Shown in pieces: positions 8,035-15,156 of a DNA stretch of 28,393 nucleotides. The first letter of the stretch is position 1. Every line of letters begins with the position of its first letter. Both the position numbers and the translations under genes were made by a program. Source of the stretch: an uncultured Duncaniella sp. (GTDB lineage: Bacteria; Bacteroidota; Bacteroidia; Bacteroidales; Muribaculaceae); assembly GCA_910588795.1 (NCBI GenBank), contig CAJURI010000031.1:1-28393 (forward strand), read 5' to 3'. The notes under the pieces were generated by a model that did no database searches, had not been told where the DNA came from, and saw nothing but the letters and a program-made list of their open reading frames with translations.

Positions 8035-8757
8035 ATGCTACGTAACCACACATTTCTTGTCTATGTTTTTGTCGCACTGTTCTCTTTGGTGCTATCGTCG
8101 CCCGCTGATGCCAAAGGTCCGCATTCAGCCAAGCCTGTAGTGTCCATACTTGGCGATTCGTATTCGACATTCAAAGGTTACATACCCGACAGCTATGCCT
8201 GCTGGTATGACACCACCCCTACGGCAGAAAAAATAAGGGCTAAAAAGACTGATGTCATTGATGTGAAGCAGACCTGGTGGTGGCAGCTCATCAATGACGG
8301 CGGGTATATACTCGGAGTAAATGACTCCTATAGCGGAGCCACAATATCGTTTACCGGCTACCAGGGCGAGGATTACTCTGACCGTTCGTTCATTACGCGT
8401 CTGCCGCGACTTGGTTCTCCCGACATACTTCTCATATTCGGGGCGACCAATGACAGCTGGGCCGGGTCTCCGATAGGGGAATTCGTTTATAGCAATGTCG
8501 CACGCGAGGATCTTTACGAATTCCGCCCGGCCATGAGCCGGCTGCTGTCCGAGGCGGTCAACCGCTTCCCCGGCACAGCCATTTATTTCATAATCAACAA
8601 TGGGCTCAAGCCTGAGATAGAATCATCCATCAAGACTGTGTGTGACCATTACAATGTGACTTATATCCAGCTTCACGACATTGACAAGCTTTCGGGGCAT
8701 CCGTCATGTGAAGGTATGAAGCAGATAGCCGCGCAGGTGCTCGAAGCTATCAGATAG
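8035..8757 (+). CDS. Exported SGNH/GDSL-type hydrolase
   Basis: A 240-residue secreted esterase-like protein. Residues 1-26 are a signal peptide ending near ADAKG. The first catalytic block is SILGDSYSTF, with Ser42 as nucleophile. The third block is FGATND (135-140), with Asn139. The last is DIDKLSGHPSCEG, with His222 as the catalytic base. The second block (Gly) probably lies near GATISFTGY (101-109), just after DSYS. Known family members deacetylate or de-esterify polysaccharides, lipids or peptidoglycan; the substrate here cannot be told. It follows tcdA by 14 bases and ends before a pair of hairpins. Confidence 0.85.
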   Translation: MLRNHTFLVYVFVALFSLVLSSPADAKGPHSAKPVVSILGDSYSTFKGYIPDSYACWYDTTPTAEKIRAKKTDVIDVKQTWWWQLINDGGYILGVNDSYSGATISFTGYQGEDYSDRSFITRLPRLGSPDILLIFGATNDSWAGSPIGEFVYSNVAREDLYEFRPAMSRLLSEAVNRFPGTAIYFIINNGLKPEIESSIKTVCDHYNVTYIQLHDIDKLSGHPSCEGMKQIAAQVLEAIR

Positions 8758-8779
8758 GAATAAGTATAATTGTGTAATA

Positions 8780-8843
8780 GGGTGTGCCAAAACACCCTTC
8801 CTGAAGAAATTACCCTTGTCGCAGATAGCTGCAGCAAGGGTAA
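8780..8843. terminator. Two hairpins between convergent genes, likely bidirectional terminator
   Basis: Hairpin one is GGGTGT (8780-8785) with ACACCC (8792-8797). Hairpin two is TTACCCTTG (8810-8818) with CAAGGGTAA (8835-8843), and its loop contains a second stem, GCAG/CTGC. Read from the minus strand, hairpin two is followed by TTTCTT, which suits the end of the gluQ transcript. Read from the plus strand it is followed by AATCTTTATA. The position between convergent genes supports a terminator role for both. Confidence 0.65.
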
Positions 8844-8876
8844 AATCTTTATATACGGACGTTATGACATATCCTC

Positions 8877-9857
8877 TTATATGGATGTCTGGTCGATGAG
8901 TATTTCTTTTTTCGGGGGGATCTTGGCCCAGTCGAACTCGTTGATCAGTTCGTGGGGAGAGCACGGTTCCGGGCTTGGGATTATGCCTGATAAATGGGCG
9001 AGGAAGCCTGTAATCTCTTGTGGCGAATGTCTTTTTCTCAGCTCATCCATGCCGAGTGACCGGTCACGCTTGGACAGGCGCACACCGTCGGCATTGCATA
9101 TTAGCGGCACGTGGGCGTAGACGGGAGGTGTAAGCCCGAGCATACGGTACAGATAGGTCTGCTGAGCGGCCGAAAGCAGAAGGTCGCATCCGCGCACCAC
9201 CTCATTTATTCCCATCAAGGCATCGTCGACAACCACTGCAAACTGATATGCCCATGCTCCGTCGGCGCGCCGGAGTATGAAATCGCCACACTCACGGGAG
9301 AGATTGATGCTCTGCGCCCCATATAGGGTGTCATGGAATGTTATATCCTTATCCGGGACATAAAGCCGTGTGGCGTATCTGACGCAGCGAGGCTGAGGCG
9401 AGGCCGACGGCATCGATGCCGGGCGGCAGTGCCCTCCGTAGATCACTCTTCCGTCACTCTGGTGTGGAGCCTGTGTAGCCATTATTTCCGCGCGCGTGCA
9501 GGTGCATGGATACGTGTATCCTGTGGCCCGCAGCTTTTCGAGATAGCTGTCATAGACGCTGCCTCGCAGACTCTGCCGGTATGGGCCGTGCGGACCGCTC
9601 CCTGACAGCCCTCCCTCATCCCAGTCGAGCCCAAGCCAGCCGAGGTCATCCTCGATGAGCCTGGCGTATTCCTCTTTGCTGCGTTGCGGGTCGAGGTCCT
9701 CGATGCGAAGCACCCAGCGTCCTCCGCGGGCGCGGACCGACAGCCACGAGAGCAGGGCTGAAAACATGTTGCCGAGATGCATCCTGCCGGTGGGTGACGG
9801 GGCGTATCTTCCTACGGGGGTGTCATCGGATTCCATTCTGTGAGGCTTGCTGTCCAT
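8877..9857 (-). CDS. gluQ: Glutamyl-Q tRNA(Asp) synthetase
   Basis: Attaches glutamate to the queuosine at the wobble position of tRNA-Asp. It is a shortened glutamyl-tRNA synthetase catalytic core with no anticodon-binding domain: 326 residues from the ATG at 9857, which fits the family. It starts RYAPSPTGRMHLGN (class I HIGH-type signature), then LRIEDLDPQR. A zinc-site pattern follows (CTCTR, then YGGHC). Near the end is VRLSKRDRSLGM, the KMSKS-type loop. The open frame extends to 9971, but that extension overlaps rhaB and lies upstream of a good minus-strand -7 box (9875-9882). The start is therefore 9857, or possibly 9836. Confidence 0.9.
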   Translation of the reverse strand: MDSKPHRMESDDTPVGRYAPSPTGRMHLGNMFSALLSWLSVRARGGRWVLRIEDLDPQRSKEEYARLIEDDLGWLGLDWDEGGLSGSGPHGPYRQSLRGSVYDSYLEKLRATGYTYPCTCTRAEIMATQAPHQSDGRVIYGGHCRPASMPSASPQPRCVRYATRLYVPDKDITFHDTLYGAQSINLSRECGDFILRRADGAWAYQFAVVVDDALMGINEVVRGCDLLLSAAQQTYLYRMLGLTPPVYAHVPLICNADGVRLSKRDRSLGMDELRKRHSPQEITGFLAHLSGIIPSPEPCSPHELINEFDWAKIPPKKEILIDQTSI

Positions 9858-9874
9858 ATGGTTAAAATAATGTG

Positions 9875-9882
9875 CAAAATTA
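9875..9882 (-). promoter_or_regulatory. -7 box of the gluQ promoter
   Basis: Read on the minus strand, TAATTTTG matches the TAnnTTTG consensus. It sits about 18 bases before the chosen gluQ start, giving a very short leader. It overlaps the left half of the 16-bp palindrome described separately. Confidence 0.5.
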
Positions 9883-9891
9883 GCTAATTTT
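9876..9891. promoter_or_regulatory. 16-bp perfect palindrome, candidate operator between gluQ and rhaB
   Basis: AAAATTAGCTAATTTT is a perfect palindrome centred at 9883/9884. It covers the minus-strand -7 box of gluQ and reaches the plus-strand TTTG (9890-9893) that serves as the rhaB -33 element. A regulator bound here would be placed to affect both promoters. The palindrome is AT-rich, so chance is a real alternative. Confidence 0.4.
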
Positions 9892-9923
9892 TGTAAGGAT
9901 ATAATATAAATTTTGTAACTTTG
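9890..9923 (+). promoter_or_regulatory. Promoter of rhaBA
   Basis: TTTG at 9890-9893 and TAACTTTG at 9916-9923 (a full TAnnTTTG match) are 22 bases apart, slightly wider than the usual 19. Transcription would begin near 9929, about 25 bases before the rhaB ATG. Confidence 0.65.
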
Positions 9924-9953
9924 CATTAATACCGTATATCTAACCACTGAAAA

Positions 9954-11381
9954 ATGGATAAAACCTATCATCTTGCGATTGACCTCGGTGCGACATCGGG
10001 AAGGTCAATACTTGCCGGCTTTGACGGTGACAGTGTGGTAATGAGTGAGCTGACACGTTTCCACTATCCCATGCTCCCTATCCGCGGTCATCTGTTCTGG
10101 AATCTCCCTCTCATATATCAGGAAGTTGTGAAGGCAATGAAGGCGGCAGCAGCGAAGCTGTCCGAGTCAGGCTCCGAACTGTCCTCGATAGGAATTGACA
10201 CCTGGGGATGCGACGTGGCCTATTTCTATGCCGACGGCTCTCTTGCAGGATTGCCCTACTGCTACCGTGACACCCACACCGAGGGCGCGGTGGACGAGTA
10301 TTCCAAGGTGATCTCACGCGAGAAAGTGTATGCCAAGACCGGAATACAGTTCATGGATTTCAATACGCTTTTCCAGCTCCATACCCTTCGCCGCAACGGT
10401 GCCGAGGTGATCGATTCGGCCGACAAGATACTGTGGATGCCGGATGCCGTGGCATATATGCTCACAGGCAACGCCGTGACGGAGTACACTGTGGCTTCCA
10501 CCTCCGAGATGCTGAATCCGGCCACAGGTGACCTTGACGCTGAGCTTCTCGATTCCATCGGCCTGTCAAGGTCGAAGTTCGGGCCTATGGTGCAGCCAGG
10601 CCATGTCATAGGCACGATCCTGCCACAGCTGCAGGAGGCAACAGGTCTCGGCGAAATCCCCGTGATAGCAGTCGCAGGCCATGACACCGCTTCGGCTGTG
10701 ATCGGAGTCCCCACACCCGATACCGACTACGCTTATCTGAGCTGCGGCACATGGTCGCTCCTCGGCATAGAGTCGCCCGAGGCCATTATAAATGAAAAAA
10801 GCTTCGGATACAATTTCACTAACGAGGGTGGGATCGACGGCACCACCCGCTTCCTGAAAAATATCTGCGGACTGTGGATCTTCGAGCGCGTACGTGCCGA
10901 GCTCGGGCTTCAGGATGCCGACATATCAGAGCTTGCCGCGTCGTGTCACGACTCCGTGTGCCGGTCGATAATCAATCCCGACGACCCATCGTTTGCCAAT
11001 CCCAGATCGATGGTCGAAGCCATCAACGCTTACTGCAGGGCCCATGGCGAAGAGGTGCCCGTCACGACAGCCGACTATGTGCGTGTGATATACCGCAGCC
11101 TCGCCCGCCGCGTGGCTGAGATGCTCGATGTGCTCAAGGGGTTCTCGCCGTCACCTGTAAAGCGTCTGCACGTCATAGGCGGAGGCTCGCGCAACGGTCA
11201 TCTCATGCAGATGATAGCCGACGACTGCGGCATACCTGTGGTGGCCGGCCCTGCCGAATGCACGGCTCTCGGGAATGTGCTTGTGCAGCTCCGTGGCTGC
11301 GGGCGCGCTGACACTCTCGCCGATATGCGCAGGATAGCGGTAAACTCGACGGAAACCAAAACTTATAATCCAAACATATAA
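9954..11381 (+). CDS. rhaB: Rhamnulokinase
   Basis: Phosphorylates L-rhamnulose to L-rhamnulose 1-phosphate, the second step of rhamnose breakdown. At 475 residues it is near the 489 of E. coli RhaB. It is a two-domain FGGY-type sugar kinase: the N-terminal phosphate loop is DLGATSGRSIL (10-20), the sugar-site segment IDTWGCDVAYF lies at 81-91, and the catalytic base lies in AGHDTAS with Asp244. The C-terminal adenosine motif HVIGGGSRNGHLMQM is intact. It is the first gene of the rhamnose set, 14 bases before rhaA. The combination with rhaA and rhaD removes doubt between rhamnulokinase and fuculokinase. Confidence 0.95.
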   Translation: MDKTYHLAIDLGATSGRSILAGFDGDSVVMSELTRFHYPMLPIRGHLFWNLPLIYQEVVKAMKAAAAKLSESGSELSSIGIDTWGCDVAYFYADGSLAGLPYCYRDTHTEGAVDEYSKVISREKVYAKTGIQFMDFNTLFQLHTLRRNGAEVIDSADKILWMPDAVAYMLTGNAVTEYTVASTSEMLNPATGDLDAELLDSIGLSRSKFGPMVQPGHVIGTILPQLQEATGLGEIPVIAVAGHDTASAVIGVPTPDTDYAYLSCGTWSLLGIESPEAIINEKSFGYNFTNEGGIDGTTRFLKNICGLWIFERVRAELGLQDADISELAASCHDSVCRSIINPDDPSFANPRSMVEAINAYCRAHGEEVPVTTADYVRVIYRSLARRVAEMLDVLKGFSPSPVKRLHVIGGGSRNGHLMQMIADDCGIPVVAGPAECTALGNVLVQLRGCGRADTLADMRRIAVNSTETKTYNPNI

Positions 11382-11395
11382 TCAGAACTATAACC

Positions 11396-12649
11396 ATGAA
11401 AGAAGAAGCAATCAAGAAGGCTTATGAGATAGCCCGCGAACGTTATGCCGCCCTTGGCGTGGACACTGACAAGGTGCTTGAGCAGATGCAGGATTTCCAT
11501 TTGAGCATGCACTGCTGGCAGGCTGACGATGTGGCTGGTTTCGAGCCTCATGAAGGAGGCCTCACCGGTGGTATCCAGGTCAACGGCAACTATCCCGGCA
11601 AGGCCCGCAATATCGACGAGCTCCGCTCGGACATCCTCTATGCCATGTCGCTCATCCCCGGCAAGCACCGTCTTAACCTCCATGAGATCTATGGCGAGTT
11701 TGGCGGCAAGTATGTCGACCGTAACGAGTGCTCGGTAGAGCATTTCCAGGGCTGGATCGACTGGGGTAAGGCCAACGGCATCAAGCTCGACTTCAACTCC
11801 ACCTCTTTCTCCCATCCCAAGAGCGGTGACCTCTCGCTCTCCAATCCCGACAAGGGGATACGTGACTTCTGGATCGAGCATTCAAAGCGTTGCCGTGCCA
11901 TATCTCAGGCTATAGGCGAGGCCCAGCAGGATCCCTGTATCATGAACACCTGGGTGCATGACGGCTCCAAGGACATCACTGTGAACCGCTACATGTACCG
12001 CGAGCTTCTCAAGGATTCCCTTGACCAAATCTTCGAGAAGAAGTATGACTGGATGAAGGACTGTGTCGAGTCAAAAGTGTTCGGCATCGGCCTGGAGAGC
12101 TACACAGTGGGATCCAACGATTTCTACACAGCCTATGCCTCCAAGCGCGACATGATGATCACTCTCGACACCGGTCACTTCCACCCCACCGAGAGCGTCG
12201 CCGACAAGGTATCAGCCATGCTTCTCTTTGTTCCCGAGCTCATGCTTCACGTGAGCCGTCCTATCCGTTGGGACTCTGACCACGTGACCATCATGGACGA
12301 TCCCACCCTCGACCTCTTCAGCGAGATAGTACGTGCGGGAGCCCTCAACCGTGTTCATTACGGTCTCGATTACTTCGACGGCACTCTCAACCGTATCGGT
12401 GCTTACGTTATCGGCAGCCGTGCCGCCCAGAAGTGCATGCTCCGCGCTCTTCTCGAGCCGACCGAGACACTCCGCCGGTATGAGCTCAACGATCAGAAGT
12501 TCCAGCGTCTCGCTCTCCTCGAAGAGTGCAAGAACCTGCCTTGGAACGCTGTCTACGATATGTTCTGCCTCAAGAACAATGTTCCTGTGGGCGAGGGCTT
12601 TATCCCTGCAGTAGAGAAATACGAGGCCGACGTAACCTCAAAACGATAA
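11396..12649 (+). CDS. rhaA: L-rhamnose isomerase
   Basis: Converts L-rhamnose to L-rhamnulose with a divalent metal pair in a TIM barrel. The length of 417 residues is nearly equal to E. coli RhaA (419). Metal-site residues are visible at Asp258 and its neighbours in LDTGHFHPTES, His285 in LHVSRPIRW, and Asp293 and Asp295 in WDSDH; Glu225 in VESKV is the probable fifth. The N-terminal MHCWQADDVAGFE segment is also a hallmark. It follows rhaB by 14 bases in one transcription unit. The 456 bases after its stop hold the MITE-like element rather than a gene. Confidence 0.97.
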   Translation: MKEEAIKKAYEIARERYAALGVDTDKVLEQMQDFHLSMHCWQADDVAGFEPHEGGLTGGIQVNGNYPGKARNIDELRSDILYAMSLIPGKHRLNLHEIYGEFGGKYVDRNECSVEHFQGWIDWGKANGIKLDFNSTSFSHPKSGDLSLSNPDKGIRDFWIEHSKRCRAISQAIGEAQQDPCIMNTWVHDGSKDITVNRYMYRELLKDSLDQIFEKKYDWMKDCVESKVFGIGLESYTVGSNDFYTAYASKRDMMITLDTGHFHPTESVADKVSAMLLFVPELMLHVSRPIRWDSDHVTIMDDPTLDLFSEIVRAGALNRVHYGLDYFDGTLNRIGAYVIGSRAAQKCMLRALLEPTETLRRYELNDQKFQRLALLEECKNLPWNAVYDMFCLKNNVPVGEGFIPAVEKYEADVTSKR

Positions 12650-12695
12650 AAAGGGATACAAAAGGTTCAAAAGGACAGAAGAAACACAAGTGTTA

Positions 12696-12728
12696 GAGGT
12701 TGTTTAATAACAAATGTTAAAGCCAAAG
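12696..12728. repeat. Left terminal inverted repeat of the MITE-like element
   Basis: Starts GAGGTTGTT and continues to GCCAAAG. Aligned with the reverse complement of 12990-13021 it differs by two substitutions near the AT run and one extra A, and is otherwise identical. Confidence 0.8.
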
Positions 12729-12760
12729 TCCATTGTCATGAACCGGATTTCGTTCAGGAA

Positions 12761-12957
12761 GGAGGGAGCATAGCTGTGGCTATGTGACCGACTGACAGGA
12801 CGAAAGGCGGCCATGACAATGGATGCGAGAAAGCTAACTTATAATTCCATATGCTGCATTATAAATTATATTTTATTAACATTTTACCACTCACGGCAGT
12901 CTTTTGTGCTAACTTGTCCTTAATCATCGGTCACATAGCTACAGCTATGCTCCCTCT
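12761..12957. repeat. Internal 31-bp inverted repeat of self-complementary hairpins
   Basis: The copy at 12761-12791 and the inverted copy at 12927-12957 match at 29 of 31 positions. Each folds on itself through CATAGC/GCTATG around a 4-base loop, with flanking GGGAG and GTGACCGA. The middle part, 12824-12926, is AT-rich and shows no coding or promoter signal. Confidence 0.75.
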
Positions 12958-12989
12958 GATTAATAACAATTTAGCCCAAAATCCTACCG

Positions 12990-13021
12990 CTTTGGCTTAA
13001 CATTTGTTTTTTAACAACCTC
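12990..13021. repeat. Right terminal inverted repeat of the MITE-like element
   Basis: Starts CTTTGGCTTAAC and ends AACAACCTC, followed by the TTA duplicate. It is the partner of 12696-12728. Confidence 0.8.
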
Positions 13022-13055
13022 TTAAATTTATTCTCTATGAGATAGCATGTGGATG

Positions 13056-13063
13056 TATTTTTG
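13056..13063 (+). promoter_or_regulatory. Possible -7 box for rhaTD
   Basis: TATTTTTG fits TAnnTTTG and lies 43 bases before the rhaT ATG, outside the inserted element. No convincing TTTG is found 19-22 bases upstream. It is offered as a possible way for rhaTD to be transcribed despite the insertion. Confidence 0.3.
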
Positions 13064-13105
13064 TCCTTTTGAATCTTTTGTGTCGGTCATAAAAGAAGTT
13101 ATAAT

Positions 13106-14137
13106 ATGATTTTTCTTGGACTTCTGATCATAGCCATAGGTGCTTTCTGTCAGTCGAGCTGCTATGTGCCCATCAACAAGATACGTTCCTGGAGCTGGGA
13201 AAGCTACTGGATAGTGCAGGGTGTGTTTGCGTGGCTGGTTCTCCCGCTGCTCGGCGCGCTGCTCGCTGTCCCCGCCGGACGCTCGCTTTGCGAGCTGTTT
13301 GCCGAGGCTCCGTCGTTCAATCTGTGGATGACAATCCTCTTCGGCGCGCTGTGGGGCGTGGGAGGTCTCACATTCGGACTCTCCATGCGTTATCTCGGCG
13401 TGGCCCTCGGTCAGTCAATAGCTCTCGGCACATGTGCGGGGCTCGGCACCATCATGGGGCCGGTGCTTCTCAATATTTTCTTCCCTGAGAATGATCCCCT
13501 GTCACAGCTCACATTCTCCGTGATACTCGGAGTCGTGGTCACTCTTGTCGGCATAGCCATTATAGGTGTGGCAGGTTCGATGAAGGCGTCCTCGCTGAGC
13601 GAGGAGGAGAAGAGGGCTGCGGTCAAGGACTTCAATTTCCCCAAGGGTATCACCATCGCGTTGCTTGCCGGCTTCATGAGCGGCTGTTTCAATGTGGGTC
13701 TGGAGTTCGGCAGTGGCATCAATTTCGGTGATCTCACCAATCCGATGTTCCGCACCCTTCCGGCCACATTCCTTGTGACGCTCGGAGGCTTCGTGACCAA
13801 TGCCGTGTACTGCTTCTATCAGAACAGCCGCAACCGTACCTGGGGCGATTATGTCAACGGTGCCGTGTGGGGCAATAACCTTTTCTACTGTTTCCTCGCG
13901 GGAGCCTTGTGGTACAGCCAGTTCTTCGGACTTGCTCTCGGCAAGGGCTTCTTTACCGACTCGCCCACACTAATGACACTCTCATTCTGCATACTTATGG
14001 CACTCAATGTGGTGTTCTCCAATGTGTGGGGAATCATCCTTAAAGAGTGGAAAGGATGCTCATCAAAGACTATCATGGTGCTTCTTACAGGTATCGTGGT
14101 GCTCATAGTGTCATGCTTCCTTCCGCAGTTAGTATAA
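13106..14137 (+). CDS. rhaT: L-rhamnose/proton symporter
   Basis: Brings L-rhamnose across the inner membrane with a proton. At 343 residues it matches E. coli RhaT (344). About ten hydrophobic helices are visible. Family-typical segments include SSCYVPINKIRSWSWESYW near residue 20, GALWGVGGLTFGLSMRYLG around 90, and NVVFSNVWGIILKEWKG near 300. Rhamnose isomerase, kinase and aldolase genes around it make the substrate firm. The start is the ATG at 13106, 24 bases after the right arm of the outer inverted repeat. The rhaD gene follows after 39 bases. Confidence 0.95.
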   Translation: MIFLGLLIIAIGAFCQSSCYVPINKIRSWSWESYWIVQGVFAWLVLPLLGALLAVPAGRSLCELFAEAPSFNLWMTILFGALWGVGGLTFGLSMRYLGVALGQSIALGTCAGLGTIMGPVLLNIFFPENDPLSQLTFSVILGVVVTLVGIAIIGVAGSMKASSLSEEEKRAAVKDFNFPKGITIALLAGFMSGCFNVGLEFGSGINFGDLTNPMFRTLPATFLVTLGGFVTNAVYCFYQNSRNRTWGDYVNGAVWGNNLFYCFLAGALWYSQFFGLALGKGFFTDSPTLMTLSFCILMALNVVFSNVWGIILKEWKGCSSKTIMVLLTGIVVLIVSCFLPQLV

Positions 14138-14176
14138 ACCATTCACTCTCCGATCACTGATAAACCATATCAATCC

Positions 14177-14986
14177 ATGTCATCTATTCTTGATAATCGT
14201 CCTGCTCTCGCACATGAGGTGGAGCAGGTTGCCGAGGTTGCAGGATATCTCTGGCAGAAAGGTTGGGCCGAACGTAACGGCGGCAACATCACAGTCAACA
14301 TCACAGAACATATCGACGATGCCATACGTGCCATGCCCGCCATCTCCGAGCCCCGTCCTATCGGTTTCACTCTTCCCAATCTCAAGGGATGCTATTTCTT
14401 CTGCAAGGGCACAAACAAGCGTATGCGCGATCTTGCACGCTGGCCTATGGAGAACGGTTCTGTGATCCGTATCCTTGACGATTGCGCCCATTACGAGATC
14501 ATAGCCGACAAACCTGTGGCACCCACTTCCGAGCTTCCCTCTCATCTTGCGGTCCACAGCTATCTTATCGGCAAGGGTTCCAACTACAAGGCTTCGGTCC
14601 ACACTCATCCCATAGAACTTGTGGCAATGTCGCATTGCAAGAAGTTCCTTGAGAAAGATGTGGCCACACGTCTGCTCTGGAGCATGATCCCCGAGACCAA
14701 GGCGTTCTGCCCACGCGGACTCGGCATCATCCCTTACAAGCTTCCCAGCTCCAACGAGCTTGCCGAGGCTACCATCAAGGAGCTTGGCGACTACGACGTG
14801 ACCCTTTGGGAAAAGCATGGAGTGTTTGCCGTCGACACTGACGTGATGGCTGCATTCGACCAGATCGATGTGCTCAACAAGTCGGCTCTCATATACATCG
14901 CCGCCAAGAACATGGGCTTCGAGCCTGATGGAATGTCGGACGAGCAGATGCGCGAAATGACCGTGGCATTCAATCTCCCGAAATAA
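14177..14986 (+). CDS. rhaD: Rhamnulose-1-phosphate aldolase
   Basis: Splits L-rhamnulose 1-phosphate into dihydroxyacetone phosphate and L-lactaldehyde. It is a class II zinc aldolase of 269 residues (E. coli 274). Zinc ligands are His142 and His144 in VHTHPIEL and His214 in WEKHGVFA; the catalytic Glu is Glu119 in SELPSH. The phosphate-site segment ERNGGNITVNI lies at 32-42. It is the last gene of the rhamnose set. A lactaldehyde reductase or dehydrogenase is not in the window, so the second product must be handled elsewhere. A strong terminator follows within 25 bases. Confidence 0.95.
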   Translation: MSSILDNRPALAHEVEQVAEVAGYLWQKGWAERNGGNITVNITEHIDDAIRAMPAISEPRPIGFTLPNLKGCYFFCKGTNKRMRDLARWPMENGSVIRILDDCAHYEIIADKPVAPTSELPSHLAVHSYLIGKGSNYKASVHTHPIELVAMSHCKKFLEKDVATRLLWSMIPETKAFCPRGLGIIPYKLPSSNELAEATIKELGDYDVTLWEKHGVFAVDTDVMAAFDQIDVLNKSALIYIAAKNMGFEPDGMSDEQMREMTVAFNLPK

Positions 14987-15009
14987 ATCCGCCTCATACC
15001 GATAATTTT

Positions 15010-15049
15010 AGCCCTCCGGTGCATTGCCAAAATGTACCGGAGGGCTTTA
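15010..15049 (+). terminator. Rho-independent terminator after rhaD
   Basis: AGCCCTCCGGT (15010-15020) pairs with ACCGGAGGGCT (15036-15046). The stem extends inward through GCATT/AATGT (one G-U pair) to a 5-base loop and is followed by TTTACT. It closes the rhamnose unit and faces the convergent minus-strand locus. Confidence 0.85.
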
Positions 15050-15057
15050 CTAATCAT

Positions 15058-15099
15058 AAAAATCAATCAATAGTAAAAATCAATCAAAATAAATCAATC
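15058..15099. repeat. Short direct repeats, AT-rich
   Basis: AAAAATCAATCAA occurs at 15058-15070 and again at 15075-15087, followed by a degenerate third unit, AATAAATCAATC, to 15099. The spacing is about 17 then 13 bases. It lies between convergent units, and no function is evident. Confidence 0.5.
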
Positions 15100-15156
15100 T
15101 CTGAAGCTTAAATTCTGATGAGACAAAACTGTCCTATTGCTATGTTGGGTTAAATA

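Larger units (their letters stand above)
12696..13021. mobile_element. 326-bp MITE-like palindromic element with TTA target duplication
   Basis: A non-coding element with near-perfect terminal inverted repeats of about 33 bp beginning GAGGTTGTT, flanked on both sides by TTA (12693-12695 and 13022-13024). Inside are a 12-bp inverted repeat (12729-12740 with 12812-12823) enclosing TTTCGT/ACGAAA, and a 31-bp inverted repeat (12761-12791 with 12927-12957) with two mismatches. Each copy of the latter contains its own CATAGC/GCTATG hairpin. There is no open reading frame of note, so it cannot encode a transposase and would need one in trans. GAG ends with a 3-bp TNA target duplication recall the IS1031 group of the IS5 family; that link is inference. 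It separates rhaBA from rhaTD. Confidence 0.8.
12658..13081. repeat. Outer inverted-repeat pair flanking the MITE-like element
   Basis: ACAAAAGGTTCAAAAGGACA at 12658-12677 is matched in inverted orientation at 13062-13081 with one mismatch in 20. The arms lie outside the 326-bp element and its TTA flanks. If the element and one TTA copy are removed, the arms would be only 55 bases apart. This suggests a pre-existing rhaA-rhaT intergenic hairpin that was split by the insertion. Confidence 0.65.

Noticed and set aside
9858..9971. N-terminal extension of the gluQ reading frame
   Set aside because: It overlaps rhaB and lies upstream of a good minus-strand -7 box, and the family starts close to RYAPSPTG.
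12696..13021. Remnant of an inactivated transposase gene
   Set aside because: No frame in the element shows any transposase-like residues, and the interior is made of inverted repeats and AT-rich filler, so it is better seen as a non-autonomous element.
15058..15099. Repeats that might suggest a CRISPR array
   Set aside because: Units are only 12-13 bp with spacers of 0-4 bases and no cas genes; this is a simple AT-rich tandem repeat.
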